Origin: Ruminococcaceae bacterium UBA5401
Lineage (GTDB): Bacteria > Bacillota > Clostridia > Oscillospirales > Acutalibacteraceae
Direction of reading: 5' to 3'
Assembly: GCA_002409675.1 (NCBI GenBank)
Contig: DHOB01000082.1
Span: forward strand, 2,835-10,579
DNA: 7,745 bases
Part shown: one piece after another, positions 7,401-7,745 of the stretch
How positions within the stretch are numbered: the stretch's first letter is position 1
Layout: every line of letters begins with the position of its first letter
Program-made: the position numbers and the translations under genes
The notes under the pieces: generated by a model
Database searches by the model: none
What the model was told of the DNA's origin: nothing
The model's input: only the letters and a program-made list of their open reading frames with translations

Positions 7401-7645
7401 TAAACCCCCGTGAACAGCTTCGCGCCGGGCCGGCACAGCCGCCGGGCAAGTTCTTCCTTCCCCGCCTCGAGCGACGGGACGTCCAGCGTCCCGTCGCTGT
7501 GCAGCAGGTCTTCCGTCCCGCTGAAAGACAGGATGGTCCTGTTCTGGCCGGGGGAAAAGCCCCTGAAGAACAGGGCCGCCTTTTCCGCCCGGAAGCGGTC
7601 CGTCAGCCGCCGGAACCGTTTTTCAAAGTCTTCCTGAAATGTCAT
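4415..7645 (-). CDS. Large RecQ-like superfamily 2 helicase with unassigned N- and C-terminal regions
   Basis: This 1076-residue protein has a RecQ-like ATP-dependent DNA helicase core. Motifs in order: Walker A APTGAGKS (329-336); Ia VVSPLIALMEDQ (356-367); II IDEAHIVTSWGRDFRADY (433-450), close to RecQ's DEAHCISQWGHDFRPDY; III LTATA (472-476); IV LVYCPF (548-553); V CTKAFGMGVD (601-610); VI QEIGRAARG (631-639), where RecQ usually has QETGRAGRD. YWGKDASFR (274-282) looks like RecQ motif 0, but about 20 residues separate it from the nearest following glutamine. Residues 1-270 match no domain I recognise. After the core there is no four-cysteine RecQ zinc site and no recognisable HRDC domain. 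Residues 760-782 look like a flexible Gly-rich linker. Two MNSG-containing segments (785, 937) may mark a duplicated module, and the C-terminus holds a conserved-looking RWDIIEAYFLGR (1053-1064). The ATG has AAGGTGA 4 bp upstream and a plausible promoter. The gene is probably monocistronic. The helicase call is firm; repair versus defence is open. Confidence 0.93.
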   Translation of the reverse strand: MTFQEDFEKRFRRLTDRFRAEKAALFFRGFSPGQNRTILSFSGTEDLLHSDGTLDVPSLEAGKEELARRLCRPGAKLFTGVYEQWIAVLAAAPDFKSRWGGKIAVVENNLFSHRYPAAIPPQAARALCAYFRGESPDAPQQAEPYLRYYGEAVSPDDRHFFLAYLDRHTDEKLEAVPFYEEKRKDFRGELSGAETVPVSGSGFRVRKAELAQGRLPGPAVYTAASPAELEKSGLFAFAALLDRLGVPYAVRTGSRFNDTRGARADEFLPLLRRYWGKDASFRELEFYKNPDVSSETERISQGLVVSQIARQCALALDGDPDYRNLFITAPTGAGKSLLFQLPAIRLALSRGAVTLVVSPLIALMEDQVFSLEQKHGVSCATFLNSAITFEERQNRIEKIRSGEKSIVYLAPELLVSTPLESILGDRKIGLFVIDEAHIVTSWGRDFRADYWYLGDFLADLRRQGRRFPVLCLTATAVYGGPEDVVHETVESLSLGSPILFLGSVRRPDIRFDIRRVDPKAVSGAVGRFKVAQTARAVSACVKKGEKTLVYCPFVSQVEEVYGRLDPKVRPAVRTYYGTMDKAARNAAQQSFQQGACRVMICTKAFGMGVDVQDIRNVYHFAPTGGLSDYVQEIGRAARGENMEGRAVTDFLPSDIHYVRILYGISEMKQYQLAEMLRKLCSLFRRRGHRAMLISPDTFSYLFGEKELENKVKNGFLLIAKDLQRTYGFPVLSVRPKTVFARSYVNVPAAAERAFQRMYGAHARQMDDSAGQPPHGGRRGAGTTVMNSGKIYEIDLVKIWEEGFRNISFVQFRRLFFSGGLFRCANGERLSPRLRVRVAYRYPFAEVLERFRACLTALSGIFRSYRPTGTYFTVEKFRKDLAANPGCDAVSPEFAGVLLEMFVADVSRNVTFRSNRDKLRFVSSRRPPSGGSTVYRIMNSGYLSMPEFLLRLAEQCAPGKDGVYQAFIPTGKNGSQSERMRLLSFLELFGLATYEVEGGRNSGIFVRANDPEKLAALSRGGYANGLLAEIHRRHRSAQELMLKFLSGDFTSERRWDIIEAYFLGRSEPEEKSAVSPS

Positions 7646-7649
7646 GCAC

Positions 7650-7656
7650 TCACCTT
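7650..7656 (-). promoter_or_regulatory. Ribosome binding site of the helicase gene
   Basis: The minus strand reads AAGGTGA, 4 bp before the ATG at 7645-7643. It matches the AGGTGA part of the anti-Shine-Dalgarno complement, so its short spacing is normal for this register. It supports the annotated helicase start. Confidence 0.65.
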
Positions 7657-7668
7657 GCCCAGTTGGTT

Positions 7669-7697
7669 TTTAAAAACGCGTCTTTTCCGAATCTCAA
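7669..7697 (-). promoter_or_regulatory. Probable sigma-A type promoter of the helicase gene
   Basis: On the minus strand, TTGAGA (7697-7692, five of six matches to TTGACA) is followed after 17 bp by TTTAAA (7674-7669, four of six matches to TATAAT) in a locally AT-rich stretch. The start would fall near 7662, giving a leader of about 17 nt that includes the ribosome binding site. A second TTGAGA lies 9 bp further upstream (7706-7701). The match is reasonable but unproven. Confidence 0.5.
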
Positions 7698-7715
7698 GTC
7701 TCTCAAATTCCGCTG

Positions 7716-7745
7716 AAAACGCCTTCCCGCCCGGGCGGGAAGGCG
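7716..7745 (-). terminator. Palindromic terminator at the window edge (for the next gene to the right)
   Basis: Positions 7720-7745 form a perfect 26-bp palindrome whose left arm is CGCCTTCCCGCCC. On the minus strand it is followed by TTTT (7719-7716) and then CAGCGG. It would terminate a minus-strand gene lying beyond position 7745 and insulate the helicase promoter just downstream. The window ends exactly at the right arm, so whether a T-run also follows on the plus strand, making it bidirectional, cannot be seen. With no unpaired loop in the palindrome, the RNA hairpin would open a few central pairs. Confidence 0.65.

Overview
The window looks like chromosomal DNA of a GC-rich low-copy Firmicute, most likely a clostridial/oscillospiraceal anaerobe. 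This is inferred from three things: the tpiA-gpmI glycolytic order with a cofactor-independent phosphoglycerate mutase, the PepV-type M20 dipeptidase and CmpB-like small membrane protein that are common in that group, and strong AGGAG-type ribosome binding sites in GC-rich DNA. Nothing seen here marks a mobile element: no integrase, transposase, tRNA, CRISPR or phage gene. The coding style is similar from end to end.

Layout from left to right. Positions 1-27 are the last codons of a triosephosphate isomerase gene. gpmI (62-1582, +) follows in the same direction, and a strong intrinsic terminator (1612-1651) closes this glycolytic transcript. A second hairpin (1666-1699) has its T-tract on the minus strand, so it faces the other way although no minus-strand gene lies just upstream of it. 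Next is a lipoprotein with a C39-type cysteine-peptidase domain (1759-2532, +). It converges, with a 4-bp gap, on a PepV/Sapep-type M20 metallodipeptidase (2537 to about 3913, -). A divergent intergenic region of roughly 130 bp leads to a small CmpB-like membrane protein (about 4048-4428, +). Both genes flanking that region appear to start at TTG codons, each preceded by a good Shine-Dalgarno sequence.

The small membrane protein gene overlaps by 14 bp, tail to tail, with the largest gene in the window: a 1076-residue RecQ-like superfamily 2 helicase (4415-7645, -). The helicase has its own plausible promoter and ribosome binding site. A perfect 26-bp palindrome, probably the terminator of the next gene to the right, separates it from whatever lies beyond the window, so it is probably transcribed alone.

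No shared pathway links all the genes. tpiA and gpmI are glycolysis. The C39 lipoprotein and the dipeptidase could both act on peptides, one outside and one inside the cell, but they are convergent and not co-transcribed. The helicase is the main item of interest. Its core is clearly RecQ-like, but it carries about 300 unassigned N-terminal residues and about 430 unassigned C-terminal residues in place of the RecQ zinc, winged-helix and HRDC modules. Its function is open: DNA repair, mobile-element control and phage defence are all possible, and nothing in the window decides between them.
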